This document shows positions 34,652 through 44,700 of a DNA stretch of 64,000 bases, one piece after another. Within the stretch, counting starts at the first letter, position 1, and each line of letters opens with the position of its first letter. Where the stretch lies: the NCBI RefSeq assembly GCF_012489685.1, contig NC_080045.1, positions 64,812,722-64,876,721 on the forward strand, written 5' to 3'. The DNA is from Lotus japonicus (lineage: Eukaryota; Streptophyta; Magnoliopsida; Fabales; Fabaceae). The notes below the pieces were generated by a model. That model had not been told where the DNA came from. It saw only the letters and a program-made list of their open reading frames with translations, and made no database searches. Both the position numbers and the translations under genes were made by a program.

Positions 34652-35347
34652 TTATTCCTCTGTGATATCGATGAAGTCATGGGGTCCGCAATCTTTTGGG
34701 AATACCTTCACTAGGTTGGGCAATGTTATATTAAGATAACAAACAGTTCCTCTAGGTGCAAACACAGCAACCTGCATGTGAAATGTATACTTTAATTAAA
34801 CCATGCTTAACTGTCCAAAAAATGAAGCAAGTTTCATGTTTAGGTTTCAGACCTTTTGGAGAACGAGAACATATCCAACAGTTATGTCATTCGCAAATTC
34901 ACAGTGAGTAAATGCCTTGCGGTGGATGCTAGCATCAACAGCACCTGTGGGGTCCTAAATTTTTGAAATCGTTTGAGAAGTAAATTAGAACGGTTAGTCA
35001 AGGGGGACCAAAAGCAAGGCCTTACAAAAGCAAGGACAAGACATACCTTGAGGGTAACTTTCGCATCTCCAAACCCATTGGGAGTGCAAGATTTGATAAC
35101 AGCAACAACATTCTCCACCCTCTCAACGTTCGCTGTCAGAGAGCCCAGCGGAGTGGCTATTCCCCACTCTTGCAGGGCTGATAGCCAAGCATGTGAGTTG
35201 AAATCAGGATCGGTTTCGGTTGATCCATGATCTAGCACATGCCTCACGATTTCCTAGGTCGGAATGAGTGGTGTGTTAGGGGTGGATCTACGGGCATACA
35301 TGGCAGTCTGGATGGCGCCAGCCGGGCCAGGAATGAGAGGACGAGAG
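34652..35347 (-). pseudogene. Captured HROB-like OB-fold exons with a nonsense codon
   Basis: Three minus-strand segments splice in phase: about 35347-35047, 34954-34853 and 34771-34652. The first contains GPAGAIQTAMYARR and VVAVIKSCTPNGFGDAKVTL; the second begins DPTGAVDASIHRKAF and ends VGYVLVLQK; the third reads VAVFAPRGTVCYLNITLPNL and ends ITEE-stop. This is the OB-fold region of HROB (C17orf53 homologue), which in animals recruits the MCM8-MCM9 helicase in homologous recombination. An in-frame TAG at 35256-35254 stands where a CAG (Gln, PTQEIVR) is expected. Upstream the frame meets the transposase fragment, so the N-terminal part of HROB is absent. Intact donor and acceptor sites suggest recent capture. 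Confidence 0.72.
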
Positions 35348-35349
35348 CT

Positions 35350-36003
35350 GCCAGAGTTGTTGCTTTGACCTTTGCAATGGCGGAGGAATGGATTTGGGTC
35401 TTGTTCCAAGTCTTAGCCTGATTTATCACGTTCTGCTTCGCCTCACTATTCAGTCTACCAGCGTAATTGTGGCCAACTAGTGACTCAGCTGCGAGATGGA
35501 TGTGTCTACCCTCCATCACCTGCAACCACCAACCTTTATCATCTTTCGTACGTCGTCCTTTTAGCCTAAAAGGACAACCTGTCTTTTGTGTTGACGTTCC
35601 TTCAACAAGATCCGGTTCTCTGTAGGGAATATACGCACCATGCTTCTCACACCCCAGAATGACATATTCTTTTCTTCCCTTCGCACCACTATCAGACTTT
35701 GTTGTCACCAAAACAAAATTATTTGCCATAGAAATGTCGCGAACCCATTTCATAAGATCATCTTTCAAAGGGAAACGCTGTTTCAGGATAAACAAGGCAT
35801 AAGGCATAAAACAAGGCATAAACAAAGCAAACAAAGCATGCAAAAATTTGTGCAATGTGTACCTGATCAGTATGATACAAATGAGAGACATCTATAGATA
35901 TAATCGGAGGTTCAGCTAGTGATGGTTGCTCCTCTGGATTATCATTTTCCAATCCAGCAGCATGTATCAATTGTGATTCACCAAAGAAAAAGGACTTTGT
36001 CAT
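35350..36003 (-). pseudogene. Truncated FAR1/MULE-type transposase
   Basis: Exon 1 (36003-35863) encodes MTKSFFFGESQLIHAAGLEN and on to HLYHTDQ. After an intron, exon 2 begins at 35777 with RFPLKDDLMKWVRDISM, followed by LGCEKHGAYIPYREPD, CPFRLKGRRTKDDKGWWLQV and HNYAGRLNSEAKQNVINQAK. This is the N-terminal FAR1-like zinc-binding region of plant MULE transposases (two Cys and the later GRHIH/HNY His residues are visible). The catalytic DDE domain and SWIM finger are missing: after TWNKTQI the frame runs into sequence shared with the HROB-like exon in another frame. Confidence 0.7.
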
Positions 36004-36007
36004 CCCT

Positions 36008-36620
36008 GGAACAAAAACGGTAAATCAATAACCGACCCTATAACGGTAAATCAAATTCCGGTATAATAACGGTAAATCATAATCCGATACATTAACGGCA
36101 ATTCATTTACCGATTCGATTCACGATTCAGCAGCCTAAATTACCAACTTAACTAACTAAACTAACTACTTAAACTAACAACTAACTACTTAAACTAACTA
36201 TAAATAAAGTACCAAAGCTAACACCACTTACCAGAAGTTAAAAGCTTTCCCTTGGTGGTGGTGGTGGAAATGTGGAGATGGTGGTGGTGGTGGGAAGGTG
36301 AAATGTGAGGGAGGAGTGGAGTAATGATAGAATAAGGTAGTTTGGGCGAGTTATGGGGGGCTGGTGGGGGGTTGTTGGAGGGAGGAGTAATGGTGGAGGG
36401 GTTGGTGGAGGGAGGAGTAATGGTGAAAAAGTGATCAAACTGCCAGATTACCAATCGGTAAATGATATACCGATATCAATATAAGAATCGGTTAATGATT
36501 AACCGATATTGTTCTTCGTGTTCTGGGTAATGGGATAAAGGTGTTCATACTGAGGAACAATAACGGTAAATCATTTACCGATTCTTATATTGATATCGGT
36601 ATATCATTTACCGATGGGTA
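36008..36620. repeat. Right subterminal palindromes of the Mutator-like element
   Basis: A series of CGGTAAATCA... units at 36014-36106, 36454-36507 and 36562-36614, including ACGGTAAATCATTTACCGAT and CGGTTAATGATTAACCGAT. Between them (36236-36425) is a Pro/Thr-type GGTGGTGG/GGAGGAGTAATGG low-complexity stretch. Confidence 0.75.
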
Positions 36621-36693
36621 GTTTTGGAATAAAAAAAATGCTGGGGCGCGTAGCCTAAAGGGTGGGGTGCCAAACCCAAATCCCTGTGAGGAG

Positions 36694-37368
36694 CTGTATT
36701 GGGAAATCTGATTTGTTTCAAATTTGAAATTTGAGTAGATGAGTGAATCAAGGAGCTTGTTGAGGAAGGATTTTCATTGAGTGGGAGAGGTGGGCGGTTG
36801 ATGGATTTTCAAGAGGGGGAGTGGGAATGCACACAAATAATTGGGCAGTATAGGTGGCGGGTTTTATGAGAGGAGTAGTGGGAGAGAGAAAACAAAAGGG
36901 AAAACGAAAGAAATCAAAGGACGGAGTTAATGAGGGAGATAGTGGGAGAGAGAGTAGAGAGGATGAATGGAGTAAAATATAATAAAATAATGGGTGAGGG
37001 AATAAAATATTGCAGTTTATTCAGGTGGGGGAATAAAATATTGCCAAAAATTTGTGGAGTTGACACATCAGCTAACAACTTCTTACAATGATTTTGTTTT
37101 AATATATGTATTGATTGATTGATTGATTGATTTCATTCTTCTAGTTGTTTGATGCGGAGTATATCTTGATGTTAGATGACATTTGAGTTGTTGAAACTTC
37201 GAACCTGCAACATTCATATTATGGTAGGACCGAATCTTCCAACGAGTGATTTTTTCTATTTATAAGACATGAGTCTAAGATTTATGGACCACATGAATCA
37301 ACCACCTAATTGCTTGTTCGATACTATCTACAAACGAAACCAATTGAAAGTTTAACATATATTAAATT
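36694..37368. other. Intergenic, interrupted locus flank
   Basis: Resumes the sequence that ran up to 33011 before the Mutator-like insertion. Contains a short duplication (GGGAATAAAATATTGC at about 37000-37016 and 37030-37045) and a TTGA microsatellite (about 37110-37130). No gene seen. Confidence 0.45.
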
Positions 37369-37591
37369 GGGTCCACCTAATATGCACCACTTTTTAGTGG
37401 TGTAACCTTACACCACTATGTTAATTGTCCATTTTATCCCTGTTCAAAAAATTAATCCCATCAAAATCCACCCGATAATACCAATATTTTTTTCTTTTTA
37501 TAAAATAATTTTTTTAACAGGGGTAAAATTGACAATTGGTATAGTGGTGCAAGGTTGCACCACTAAAAAGTGGTGTATATTAGGTGGCACC
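37369..37591. mobile_element. Mutator-like MITE upstream of C4H
   Basis: 223 bp. Target duplication TATTAAATT at 37360-37368 and 37592-37600. The two halves are inverted repeats of about 75 bp: left GGGTCCACCTAATATGCACC; right read inward GGTGCCACCTAATATACACC, continuing through CACTTTTTAGTGGTG. No coding capacity. The 9-bp duplication and long TIRs place it with Mutator-derived MITEs. Its right end is 496 bp from the C4H start codon. Confidence 0.88.
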
Positions 37592-37964
37592 TATTAAATT
37601 AGCACTAGTACGCCGTCTTTTAAGTGTTTTGTGATGGTCATTGGTATGGAGGCTTGCATCTTGGGTGGCATGCTCAATAATCATATTTTACTCAGCCACG
37701 GGATGATTGCCTTGACTACTTGCCCATATCTGCTTCTCCATCTCAGCATTTGACTCCATTCGAAGAGATGGATAAAACGAAAAATTGAGTGTCCCAAAGT
37801 GTATATCCTATATGAACTGGTACACAAATTGGTGTTGTTCACATTCTAGCTCATGATTCCTACCTTGGTTTGAAATACTACTGAATTTGGTTTGAAATAC
37901 TAGTGAATATTTATTAATATAATAGAGCCCATCGATTCGATTCATCACAAACCATGGCTGGAAC

Positions 37965-38004
37965 ACCAACCTCATTTACCCCTCTATGCTCATATCTATA
38001 TAAT
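37965..38004 (+). promoter_or_regulatory. C4H core promoter: AC element plus TATA box
   Basis: ACCAACC (37965-37971) matches the AC element bound by R2R3-MYB factors in phenylpropanoid promoters. TATATAAT follows at 37997-38004, about 83 bases before the start codon. Order and spacing fit a core promoter. The ATG frame at 37954 overlaps these signals and is not taken as coding. Confidence 0.55.
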
Positions 38005-38086
38005 CTCTCTCATTCTCTCATCCAATCCATTCAATCCAAGCTACATTTTCTTCCCTCAGTTGAAATCAAAGTGCACAAAATCAAAC

Positions 38087-39797
38087 ATGACTCTCCCAAT
38101 CATGAAACCACTCCTTTTCTCTCTTACAACAGTATCACTTGTTTCAATCACAAAACTCCTATATGCTAATCACTTTCATATACCTTTCCCTCCTCCATCT
38201 CTTTCCATTGCTGGTGTCACCATCATCTCTGCTATCATCCTATACTTGTTTTCCAAAAACCACTCTTCTCATCTCCCTCCAGGCCCTCTCTCTATCCCTG
38301 TATTTGGCAACTGGCTACAAGTTGGCAATGACCTCACTCACCGTCTCCTAGCATCCATGACAAAAACCTACGGCCCCGTGTTCCTCCTCAAACTTGGTTT
38401 CAGAAACTTGGTTGTGGTCTCTGATCCTCAACTCGCCTCCGAAGTCCTCCACTCCAAAGGCGTGGAATTCGGTTCTCGCCCGCGAAATGTAGTGTTTGAC
38501 ATCTTCACAGGGAAAGGCCAAGACATGGTTTTCACCGTGTACGGTGATCACTGGCGAAAAATGCGCAGGATCATGACACTGCCATTCTTCACCAACAAGG
38601 TTGTCCAGAATTACAGCAGCATGTGGGAGCAAGAGATGGACCTTGTGGTCCGCGACCTCAATGCCGACCAGACAGTGAGAAGTGAAGGGATAGTTATCAG
38701 AAGGCGGCTGCAGTTAACGCTCTACAACATCATGTACAAGATGATGTTTGATACCAAGTTTGAGTCCTTAGAAGACCCTTTGTTCATTCAAGCCACAAAG
38801 TTCAACGCTGAGAGAAGCCGTTTAGCACAGAGTTTTGAGTACAATTATGGAGATTTCATCCCATTGCTAAGACCCTTCTTGAGAGGATACCTGAATAAAT
38901 GCAAGGACTTGCAAGCCAGGAGGTTGGAATTTTTCAACAAGAACTATGTTGAGGATAGAAGGTAACTAATTAGTAACACTTTCAATTCAACAAACACTTT
39001 GGTGTACATTATATTATATAGTTTCTTTGAGTTAAATCTAATGTGAAGTGTTTAATCTGTGCAGAAAAATAATGGCTGCCAATGGGGACAAGCACAAGAT
39101 AAGCTGCGCTATGGATCATATCATAGAAGCTGAGATGAAGGGAGAAATCAGTGAAGAGAATGTGATTTACATAGTTGAGAACATTAATGTTGCAGCAATA
39201 GAGACAACATTGTGGTCCATGGAGTGGGTAATAGCAGAGGTTGTTAATCATCCAATTGTTCAAAGCAAGATACGTGAAGAGATATCAAGTGTGCTTAAAG
39301 AGGAGCCAGTGACAGAGTCCAATCTACACAAACTACCATATCTACAAGCCACTGTGAAAGAGGCATTGAGACTTCACACCCCAATTCCTCTGTTGGTGCC
39401 ACACATGAACCTGGAAGAGGCAAAGCTAGGAGGGTATACAATTCCTAAGGAATCTAAGGTGGTGGTGAATGCTTGGTGGCTTGCAAACAACCCAGCATGG
39501 TGGAAGAATCCAGAGGAGTTCAGGCCAGAGAGGTTCTTTGAAGAGGAAAATGGGACAGATGCTGTTGCAGGAGGGAATAAGGTTGATTTTAGATATGTAC
39601 CCTTTGGTGTTGGGAGGAGGAGTTGCCCTGGGATTATACTTGCATTACCAATATTAGGACTTGTCACTGCAAAGTTGGTGTCAAGTTTTGAGATGAATGC
39701 TCCAAATGGGACAAAGGTAGACATGACTGAAAAAGGAGGACAATTTAGCTTGCACCTTGCCAACCACTCAACAGTGTTGTTCCATCCAATTAAATAG
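38087..39797 (+). CDS. C4H: trans-Cinnamate 4-hydroxylase, class II (CYP73A)
   Basis: Two exons (38087-38961, 39065-39797; intron 103 bp) give 535 residues. Cytochrome P450 that hydroxylates trans-cinnamate to p-coumarate, second step of the phenylpropanoid pathway, anchored in the ER membrane. Visible: hydrophobic N-terminus, PPGP hinge (64-67), [20 protein letters not shown] substrate-recognition region, I-helix AAIETT (335-340), ExxR in KEALR (391-394), PERF (446-449) and the haem loop [11 protein letters not shown] (471-481, Cys 479). The extended divergent N-terminus (about 30 residues longer than classical C4H) and single intron point to class II. Start at 38087 is the first ATG after the TATA box; Met 6 is an alternative. 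A MITE upstream and a TRIM downstream bracket the gene. Confidence 0.94.
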
Positions 39798-40078
39798 GAG
39801 ACTTCATTGGTAGATGAAGAAATCGCAAGTCCCTCCCTAAGTTTAGCATCTTTTCTACTTGCATTTGTTTTTCTTTCTATTTCATTCACTCTATTGCTTA
39901 TTATATTTCTCTTTCAATTATGTTGTAAAATTGTTCAAAGGAAAAAGTATATTTCTCAATACCAATTTATAAAAATGTTCCAATGAAAAGTAGAACAACC
40001 GATCCTCTTTCTTCCTGAGTACCTTTCACTCAAAAAAAAGTCTCAGAATGACAAAGACAAACGAATTTTGGGTCAAAG

Positions 40079-40230
40079 TGTTAGAAATCCTTAGTTAGAA
40101 CCACACAACACCACAAAACCTTAGGCTTAAGGCAATGGGTGTGTGTGTTCTTTATTATATATGCACTTGTGCACTTGCTAATCTTGGCAATGTGGGACTT
40201 CTTTGAGTTACCACTTCATTATCTCTATTA
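40079..40230 (-). repeat. TRIM terminal repeat (3' LTR in element orientation)
   Basis: 152 bp, starts TGTTAGAAATCC and ends CTCTATTA on the plus strand. I find no difference from the other copy by eye. Confidence 0.92.
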
Positions 40231-40566
40231 CTCCCCCTCAATTGGGACTCCATTTTTTTTTTTTTTTTTTTTTTTTTTGCCTGTGCCTTGCACTCCAGCG
40301 GGAACATCAGTGGTCGTCGGACTTGTGCTCCTTCGTCTGAGTCTGCCTTTCGACTTTCTTTGTCTGGGCTAGTACTCTAGCGGGAGCATCGGAGTTCCTT
40401 GGACTTGTGCTCCTTCGTCTGAGTCTGAGGCCTTGGCTTGCGCAAATGGGACTGCCATTTTTGCTTTTTTTTTTTTCTCGGATTTTTACTTTTTTTTTTC
40501 GTTTTTTTTTTTTTTTTTTTTTTGGAAGCGGAAATCATGGCTTGGATCAGACCAGCTCTGATACCA

Positions 40567-40718
40567 TGTTAGAAATCCTTAGTTAGAACCACACAACACC
40601 ACAAAACCTTAGGCTTAAGGCAATGGGTGTGTGTGTTCTTTATTATATATGCACTTGTGCACTTGCTAATCTTGGCAATGTGGGACTTCTTTGAGTTACC
40701 ACTTCATTATCTCTATTA
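40567..40718 (-). repeat. TRIM terminal repeat (5' LTR in element orientation)
   Basis: 152 bp, identical to 40079-40230. It adjoins the primer-binding site on its inner side. Confidence 0.92.
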
Positions 40719-40723
40719 CAAAG

Positions 40724-41783
40724 GAGGGTGAAATTGTCAAGTACTGTTTACAATGGACTAGGTATAACACCTGGAATTGTCACAATTGAACCAAAATTCA
40801 TAATGATGTTTATTCTTTTGGTTATCCTCAACTAAAATGGAATTTAAATAAGATCCTCTTTGAAAAAAAGAATATTGGCTGACAAGGGTTAAGATTCCAT
40901 TAGCACTGGGTGTTGCTATCAAAGGTTTCAACTAAACTAATCATAAAATTTTAGAATCAAAGAGGACCTAACATAAAATTAAATAACACTAACCTGAACG
41001 AAATTTTAGTGAAACTAAAAAATCACACAAATCAAGTGATAATCCACTATAGGCCATCTGTGATTCCATTCATGTGTTTGGTAACTCTTGAGCCAGATAT
41101 AATAATGTAATACATACTTGTAGCTTATACAGTTCCTTTGATAATAAAAAATGACCCAAAATTACAGAGCAAAAATGTTACATGTCATATTGTCAAGTGC
41201 TACTTTCCCCCAAATTCTATATGTGAGCTCAACGCCAGAAAGTGAAAGAAAGCAGCACAGATCAGTCATGATCTCCAAGGCCAAGAATTGTGTTCTGTAC
41301 ATTCTATCAAGAAAAAGGATATATTCAAAAAGCCTTGGCATGGCTCTTTGGAGCATGACCATATAAGCCTATGAAAGCTGTGATGTACCTCCTCTGTCTT
41401 TCTGTGTGCTAGTCTCTGCTATTCCTACTTCCATGTTCTCCTTGGCCTGAAACATTATGCAAACCAAATATAAAAGACAAGAAAGAAAATATATTTGAAC
41501 ATCTAAGAACAAAATCTCCCTCTCCTTATACCCCCCTTTTAATTCTACACGGCGGAAATTTTTTCAGTACTACTGTAGTACATACTCTTCCAGCTTAAAG
41601 TATGACACTTGACAATGACATGTATAATAAGTTATTCCCAAATTTATTTATTTATTCTAAAATTGAAAAATTGGTGAAAACTGTGACATAATAAGTCTTC
41701 AGCACTACAGGAGTACTGAAAATTGGCTCTTACAAAACCTAATTATTATTTAATTTTGAAAAAGTTCATTACCCTCCTAATTA
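40724..41783. other. Spacer and QSOX1 3' flank
   Basis: No gene recognised. The half next to 41784 is probably the QSOX1 3' UTR (minus strand). Overlapping short frames on both strands at 41150-41366 have no protein-like features. Confidence 0.45.
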
Positions 41784-44700
41784 TCATATGTTCTTATAAG
41801 AGTGTAGGTGGTGAAAATACTTCCGACTCTTTTGCTGCGAGCGCCAGTAGCATGCAAGTGCTCCAAAAGCACAGCTAGCAACAGCAATAGCCAAAGCAGC
41901 TCCCACAGGCACCACAATTGCATTGGTTGCAACTATTAAATCTTCAACAGCTCCTTCAGTTCCATCCTTTCCAGCAATACTCTTGTTTTTGTACAGAGAA
42001 GCAAGTGTATTTCCATAATAATTAGTCAAAAGCTTAAAGACCTCATCCTGGTTCCACTCAATTTTGTTGTTTTTCTGGTCATGGCTGATGTAACAGGATG
42101 AGCAAAGCTGTTTTGAAGGCCAAATTGTCTTCGGGAATTTGGGATCATCAGTACCAAGAGATGCTTCTTCTTTTTTCAACCTTTCATTTACCTTGTTATG
42201 GGAACTCCACAACCAGAGAGCTAAGTCACGGGCTTTGGTGAAAGGACTAGAAACACTGAAAATTAAATTCAAAATTAGAAGCAGGGAAAAAAAGAGCTTG
42301 AATGATAGACATTATGAATTCTCATTTCATTTACCTTGAACACATATTGTAGAAGTGTTGTCGGCATTCCTCACAGACGAAGAAGTTGTGAACAAAATCA
42401 CATATTGCATTAAATGTGAACTGACTCTCTCCATCCTCAACCCTCACAGAGAGTGAATGCAGAAGAACCCATAAGCCACAGCTGGTAAAGCGCAGAGAGA
42501 CAAGACAAGGTATACTGTTAAGATATGTTATAGAGATGATTTGCAAATTGCAATTAATACAAAATTTGTCACTTAGATGGGTGACAGAAGACTGAGAAGA
42601 GTGAAACTACCAACTTAAGTTTAAAACAAAAGCAAGAGCAGTTGATATAGGGAAGTTGAATATGTTGATTGGATAAACTAGAATAAACACGGAAGGGAAA
42701 GAATTACCTAAAGCCTCTGGTTTCATTTTTACTGCCACGGCAGAACATCTGCAAAGTGATAGACAAATAATCAAAACAAATAGGGACTACCTCACACTAT
42801 GAAATTTCAAAACTCAAGCATAGGACAAAATTCTTAATCATAATTAAATAGGGAAAGTCAACACAAAAAGTTATATTCACTGACTATAAAAGAGGTTTTC
42901 CATTTAACTATCGTGTATTGAAATAGTTTCACATCAAACCAAACTCATGTATGGCAGGCAGCAATTTTTATATGAATGAATGTACTTTTCTATTCTCATG
43001 GTGTATTTTTAGATGATTTGGCACTGCTTACTTATTCTTTTTAGGAAACACTAAATGTACTTTCTTTCTTTCTTCTCTATCCCTCTCTCCATGTGTTGAC
43101 CAGGATTAGATAATGAAAGCAATGTTCATCAAGCTAAATCTTCTTAGACATATTTATAAAAGCAATGAGGAATTGAGGTCAAATCATAGGACTCTCAAAA
43201 AGTATGAAACATAAAAAGGTGCACAGACATTGGAAAGATTAAAAAAAAAAACTTTCCAGAAAAAAATGCAAGGTCTGCTTTTAGGTGATCCCCTTAGTTG
43301 GAATGACTTTTAAGGTCTGTCAGTGTTACATACCTGTAGTATCTGTCAGTGACTGTTAATACAGGAGTTAGTTAGTTGTGAGACTGGAATAATCAGAGAA
43401 ATAAGGCAGGTTGCTGTTAATAAGAGGGGTTGAGACTTGAGAGGGAGAGGTATATATTGTCATTTTGAAAGAAGATTGGGGCCACTGAGCACTGGGAGGA
43501 TTGCAGACCCTTGAAGTTCTATAGTGTTGCAATTAAGGGAGATTTTCCCTATTCTGAGTAAAGAAATACCCTATCATCAACTTGCAAATATTTCATAGTG
43601 AATAATGATATGAGGTCCTACTCACAATAACAATTTAACCAGTTATGGTAAATTCCAGATAAAGAATAGACTTATTAATAAATTACGGTTACTGGGAACA
43701 GATCTTTCAAGGTTCCATCTGATAACAGCAGTCCATAATAAATTAGCATAAAATTTGTCTCTAAAGCATTGTCCATACTCCACAGTATACTCAATACATA
43801 TACTTCGTGCAATAACCACGCGAAAGTGCACAACAAAAATGTTAAAAAGGTATAGTACAAGGCTACAAGTATTGAGATCTTACCCAGTACCCACGTGGCA
43901 CCTCTTTTCCACAAATCTGTAAATTCCCAACTGAATTCTTATCATCTTCCTGCTTAACAGTTGACCAAAAATCTGTTGGGTACAAGTCATCGAAGCTCAC
44001 AAGAAATTCTGCAGCACCCTTCCGGCATCTGAAAAAAAAAATAGTCCAGAACACAAATAAGTGTGACATCAAACAATGGACATACAGAAAGAAAGGATCA
44101 GTTAAAGGTTCATCTTACCTCCTAGAAGGATGATGAGCTACCAAAAGCTGAAGAAACTTTATAAGTGATGCTCGAGTTCCTGGTTTTATCATCTGCCAAA
44201 CAGAAGTTATTTGTTCTATCATCCAAAAGAATGAGCAAAAACAAAAGGACAATCAGGGGAAAATGACATACTTTGTTCTCTAAGATGATGTCAAAAGCTT
44301 TAGAAGTTGCCTCTTCAACATCGTAGATAGCTCTTGCAATCTTTTTATGTTGAGTATCATATATGTTAACATTTTCAAATATAAAATAAAAGTAAATCAA
44401 ATATGCTGGCATGTGAAGAAAATGACCTGTTCAGGGTCTGATATATTGGATGAAAGATGCTCATTTTGAAACTTCTGATCATCCAGGCCAAATGAACTGT
44501 AAAATTATCAACGTAATCAGCTACAAACATGAAAATAAGCTCAAGCTACATTTGCATAAGATTTAAGGTAAATATAAGATAGTTTTTATGTTCCTTCAGA
44601 CACAACTGGAATGCTTCCTCATAAATCCAACTATATTTGCTTGAATTGATATATTTAAATACATCATCTGACTCAAATAAAAATTAAATATTCACCTAAA

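Larger units (their letters stand above)
33021..36684. mobile_element. Mutator-like element (Pack-MULE type) with captured OB-fold exons
   Basis: 3,664 bp. Perfect 9-bp target duplication TGTGAGGAG at 33012-33020 and 36685-36693. Terminal inverted repeats of about 42 bp: GGGATTTGGGTTTAACACCC on the left; the right end read inward starts GGGATTTGGGTTTGGCACCC. Nine-base duplications with such TIRs are diagnostic of the Mutator superfamily. Inside are an Arg-Gly repeat ORF (+, 34051-34407), HROB-like OB-fold exons (-, 34652-35347), a truncated FAR1/MULE-type transposase (-, 35350-36003), and arrays of short palindromes near both ends. The element sits about 200 bp upstream of the ARIADNE-like fragment, in its former promoter. 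The transposase is incomplete, so mobility would need a partner. Confidence 0.92.
40079..40718 (-). mobile_element. TRIM retrotransposon, very young
   Basis: 640 bp with two identical 152-bp terminal repeats (40079-40230 and 40567-40718) and a 5-bp target duplication CAAAG (40074-40078, 40719-40723). Read on the minus strand, TGGTATCAGAGC follows the first LTR directly (40566-40555), the primer-binding site for initiator-Met tRNA. GGGGGAG precedes the second LTR as a polypurine tract. No gag or pol. The short core has an internal duplication (GGACTTGTGCTCCTTCGTCT at about 40319 and 40399) and long T runs. Ends read TG...TA on the plus strand, not perfect TG...CA. Confidence 0.92.

Noticed and set aside
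38060..38086. Nine-residue extension of C4H from TTG 38060
   Set aside because: No ATG; the ATG at 38087 is the first start after the TATA box.
37954..38169. Frame starting ATGGCTGGAACACC upstream of C4H
   Set aside because: Contains the AC element and TATA box of C4H and overlaps its start in another frame. No protein-like content.
43264..43600. Possible solo LTR in QSOX1 intron 8 (TGTTA... with a TATATATT and a late GAGTAAAGAAAT)
   Set aside because: Looks like a Copia-type LTR, but no TG...CA ends with a matching 5-bp duplication could be found.
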